This document shows, piece after piece, positions 61,899 to 64,000 of a stretch of DNA of 64,000 nt. Position 1 is the stretch's first letter. Each line of letters opens with the position of its first letter. Origin of the DNA: Mycolicibacterium tusciae (GTDB taxonomy: Bacteria > Actinomycetota > Actinomycetes > Mycobacteriales > Mycobacteriaceae); NCBI RefSeq assembly GCF_002086795.1, contig NZ_MVIM01000012.1, forward strand, positions 103,239 through 167,238, in the 5' to 3' direction. The position numbers were made by a program, and so were the translations under genes. Below the pieces are notes generated by a model that had not been told where the DNA came from, made no database searches, and worked only from the letters and a program-made list of their open reading frames with translations.

Positions 61899-61906
61899 AG
61901 TTGAAT
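61890..61906. promoter_or_regulatory. candidate TetR operator, copy 1
   Basis: ATTCATCACAGTTGAAT is a 17-base imperfect palindrome with perfect outer arms ATTCA/TGAAT. It covers the start codon and predicted transcription start of the tetR gene. Confidence 0.65.
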
Positions 61907-61931
61907 TGTAGGCGACCCTGATCTAATCTCA

Positions 61932-61948
61932 ATTCATCAGCGTTGAAT
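61932..61948. promoter_or_regulatory. candidate TetR operator, copy 2
   Basis: ATTCATCAGCGTTGAAT matches copy 1 in 15 of 17 positions, the two changes being in the centre. Its centre is 42 bases from that of copy 1, four helical turns. TAATCT (61924-61929) just before it is a good -10 element for the plus-strand gene, so binding would block that promoter. Confidence 0.65.
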
Positions 61949-61968
61949 AACTGACGAAGGGACTCGAA

Positions 61969-62733
61969 ATGCCTGTTCGCTCGGAAACGATGCCGGCCCG
62001 GCTGGTGCCACCGACCGACCACGGATACCTGATGCTGGCGGCGACCGTGGACCGTCGGCTGCCGTTCTTGCCGAACAGCCGACGCAAGGCCGCGCTACTG
62101 TCCGCGCTGTCCGGGGACATCGCCCAGCTCGAGCAGGTGCACGGCGTGACGCAGGCGCTCCTGTTCGACGCGCGACTGGTCGCGCCCGGGATGGGCCATG
62201 ACCTTCTTCGTGCGCGTGCGATCACGCCTGCGCGATTCGACGTGGTGGTACTCATCGAGACCGTCGACCCTGAAACAGCGGTGACACTGAAGGGCGGTGA
62301 CTCTTACCGTCGGTTGCAGGATCGGCTGGATTCGGTGGCGGCCAGGACCTACGAGCTCGCCGCTCACAACGTCCGGCGAATCGCCGATGTCGACCACGAC
62401 AGGTCGTCGGTGTTCCTGTTCAACTTCTTCTACGCGGATGATCCGCGCCGGCTCCTGCGCGTGTGGGAGGACACGGCGGGATGGTTCGTCGCCAAGACCG
62501 CGTTGCCCGACTCGACCGTCTTCGAGCCGCTACCCGGCGAACGCGACGACTACGGCATCATCAATCACGCGAGCTGGCCGAACTTCCGGACATTCCTGCC
62601 GCACCTGATCCTGCGGCCGTCGTTCCGACGTTTCGTACTGGCCACCTTCGAATCCAACTGTGTTGCAGCACAACCAATTCTGTTCCGGCGGGTGATACCG
62701 CAACAGGCGGTGACGCGGGCTGGAGTGCCCTAG
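61969..62733 (+). CDS. hypothetical protein controlled with the TetR gene, 254 aa
   Basis: A soluble 254-residue protein whose family I do not recognise. It is probably two related halves with ferredoxin-like patterns: RFDVVVLIETVDPETA in the first and SSVFLFNFFYADDPRRLLRVWEDTAGWFV in the second, of which FNFFYADDPRRLL near 145 is most distinct. The end has HASWPNFRTFLPHLILRPSFR. No signal or membrane segment. The ATG follows GAAGGGAC. It faces the TetR gene and shares its control region. The stop tetranucleotide CTAG is shared with the convergent DUF349 gene. Confidence 0.72.
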   Translation: MPVRSETMPARLVPPTDHGYLMLAATVDRRLPFLPNSRRKAALLSALSGDIAQLEQVHGVTQALLFDARLVAPGMGHDLLRARAITPARFDVVVLIETVDPETAVTLKGGDSYRRLQDRLDSVAARTYELAAHNVRRIADVDHDRSSVFLFNFFYADDPRRLLRVWEDTAGWFVAKTALPDSTVFEPLPGERDDYGIINHASWPNFRTFLPHLILRPSFRRFVLATFESNCVAAQPILFRRVIPQQAVTRAGVP

Positions 62734-64000
62734 CGCTTGCCCAGGGCTTCGGCCGCGGCGTCGGCCCACTGCCGCCACTGCTCGGCGTTGGCCCGCGCCT
62801 CGGCGGCATCCTTCTCCCGCCCGGCAGCCGCAGCCTTCTCGGCCTGACGCTCGTACTGTTCTGCGCGAGCACGGAATTGATCGGCGCGCGCCTTCGCTTC
62901 GGGATCCACACCGCTGGTGGGAGCGTCGCGCACCTTCTTCTCGATCGCGCGCAGTCGGCGTTCGAGGTCGGCGCCCCGCTCGCGCGGCACCTTGCCGATG
63001 GCGTCCCACTTGTCGCCGATAACCCGCAGCGCAGCCCTCGCCGCGTCGAGGTCGCTGGTGTCGATCTTCTCGGCTTCGGCGAGCAGCTTTTCCTTCGCCT
63101 CGGCGTTGGCGCGGAACTCGGTGTCGCGCTCGGCGTTGGCGGCGTTACGCGCCGAGAAGAACTTGTCCTGGGCGGCTTTGAGCCGTTGCCACAACGCGTC
63201 GTCGACGTCCTTGGCCGCCCGCCCTGCGGCTTTCCACTCGGTCAGCAGGTCGCGGAACGCCGCAGCCGTCGGACCCCAGTCTGTGGAGTCGGCCAACGCC
63301 TCGGCGCGTTCGCAGAGCGCTTCCTTGGCCTGCCGGGCGCCGGCACGTTCGCGGTCGAGGTCGGCGAAATGCGAGCCCCGCCTGCGGTTGAACGCCTCAC
63401 GGGCCGCGGAATAGCGCTTCCACAGCGCGTCGTCGGTTTTGCGGTCGAGACCGGTGATCGTGCGCCACTCGTCGAGAATCTCGCGCAAGCGGTCGCCGGC
63501 GACCTTCCATTGGGTGGAGTTGGCCGCCAGCTCCTCGGCCTCCGTCGCCAACGCTTCCTTGCGTGCGATCTGGGCGGCACGATGCTCCTCGCGCTTGGCC
63601 CTTTCGGCCTGTGCGGTTTCGTCGGCATGTTCGACGATGGCGGCCAGCCTCGCGGCGACGGCGTCGACATCGCCCAGCACGTGGGCGTCGGCCAGCGTCT
63701 CGGCCAGCGCGGCCGCCGCCGCCTTGATCTTGCGGGCGTCGCCGGTACCGGACTCGAGCCTGCTCTCCATGAGAGCGACTTCGGTGTGCAGATCGTCGAA
63801 GCGCCTGCCGAAATGCGCGAATGCCGCTTCGGTGTCGCCCGCCTGCCACGAGCCGATGACGCGTTCACCCGAACCGGTGATCAGCCATACCGTGCCGTCG
63901 GGGTCGACCCTGCCGAACCGGTGCGGGTCGCTGGTGGCGGGCACCGCGATCGTCGGCGCCGGCTTGCCGGGGCGCGGGGTGGGCCGCGGCGGTCCCGGCC
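62730..64000 (-). CDS. DUF349 coiled-coil protein (Rv2731-like), N-terminus beyond the window
   Basis: The frame is open to the right edge, so the start lies outside. The visible part begins with a Pro/Arg-rich stretch (RPTPRPGKPAPTI), then RVDPDGTVWLITGSGERVIGSW, which resembles the N-terminal domain of Rv2731. After that come long charged helices with several DUF349 repeats, recognisable by the WK/EWR and ALWQRLKAAQDKFF patterns (LWKRYSAAREAF, DALWQRLKAAQDKFF, KWDAIGKVPRERG). The whole is coiled coil with no membrane segment. Function unknown. Position after miaB-Rv2732c is conserved. Confidence 0.85.
   Translation of the reverse strand, partial: PGPPRPTPRPGKPAPTIAVPATSDPHRFGRVDPDGTVWLITGSGERVIGSWQAGDTEAAFAHFGRRFDDLHTEVALMESRLESGTGDARKIKAAAAALAETLADAHVLGDVDAVAARLAAIVEHADETAQAERAKREEHRAAQIARKEALATEAEELAANSTQWKVAGDRLREILDEWRTITGLDRKTDDALWKRYSAAREAFNRRRGSHFADLDRERAGARQAKEALCERAEALADSTDWGPTAAAFRDLLTEWKAAGRAAKDVDDALWQRLKAAQDKFFSARNAANAERDTEFRANAEAKEKLLAEAEKIDTSDLDAARAALRVIGDKWDAIGKVPRERGADLERRLRAIEKKVRDAPTSGVDPEAKARADQFRARAEQYERQAEKAAAAGREKDAAEARANAEQWRQWADAAAEALGKR

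Overview
The window is dense, high-GC DNA from a mycobacterium, most likely a fast-growing relative of Mycobacterium smegmatis. Nearly all genes outside the hydrogenase block follow, in inverted orientation, the order known from M. tuberculosis (Rv2795c, pptT, truB, mntR/sirR, ribF, rpsO, lppU, gpsI, pepR, ald/aldR, dapB, thyA-dfrA, thyX, dapA, rnj, ftsK, argA, pgsA3, clgR, pspA, pspM, recA-recX, miaB, Rv2732c, Rv2731). Features that point to the fast growers are the intein-free recA, a class A beta-lactamase beside ald, and a [NiFe]-hydrogenase cluster beside recA, where M. smegmatis carries Hhy. These comparisons are from memory; no search was run.

Layout. 1-5100: a tail of an upstream gene, two poorly characterised proteins, then the metallophosphoesterase-pptT-truB operon and the manganese regulator mntR. 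5190-11930: ribF, rpsO, lppU, gpsI (PNPase), pepR and a Tat-exported beta-lactamase. 12100-20560: a YchJ-like protein, the divergent ald/aldR pair, dapB with two small partner genes, an SDR, a membrane protein, a DUF222/HNH endonuclease, a CitE-like lyase and a dienelactone hydrolase. 20600-27590: thyA-dfrA-YcaQ-like protein, a nucleoside deaminase, DUF4193, thyX, dapA and RNase J; both types of thymidylate synthase are present. 27595-29980: a methyltransferase/SDR/monooxygenase operon and a possibly frameshifted DUF2834 protein. 30080-38860: ftsK, a peroxiredoxin-like protein, argA/pgsA3, the clgR-pspA-pspM envelope-stress operon, an epoxide-hydrolase-like protein, a glycosyltransferase and DUF3046.

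38862-53108 (minus strand) is the most notable block: a complete [NiFe]-hydrogenase cluster lying between the DUF3046 gene and recA. In transcription order it runs hypA, hypB, small subunit, large subunit, NifU/Rieske-like electron-transfer protein, DUF5947, DUF6084, a 467-residue orphan protein, a 40-residue membrane protein, maturation protease, hypC-2, hypF, hypC-1, hypD, hypE and a final orphan protein. Most junctions overlap by 1-8 bases. The small subunit has no Tat signal and carries the Cys-x-x-Asp change typical of oxygen-insensitive, high-affinity group 1h (Hhy) enzymes that oxidise atmospheric H2. The putative electron acceptor has cysteines where Rieske proteins have histidines.

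53226-64000: the SOS and PafBC-type control sites of recA, recA-recX, an F420-type oxidoreductase, a glutamate ABC importer (gluABCD), miaB with its membrane partner, a TetR regulator with two near-identical operators facing an orphan gene, and the DUF349 gene cut by the right edge.

Across the window many genes have a TANNNT -10 hexamer 6-9 bases before the start codon, which predicts leaderless transcripts. I saw no tRNA, rRNA, CRISPR array, insertion sequence or prophage.
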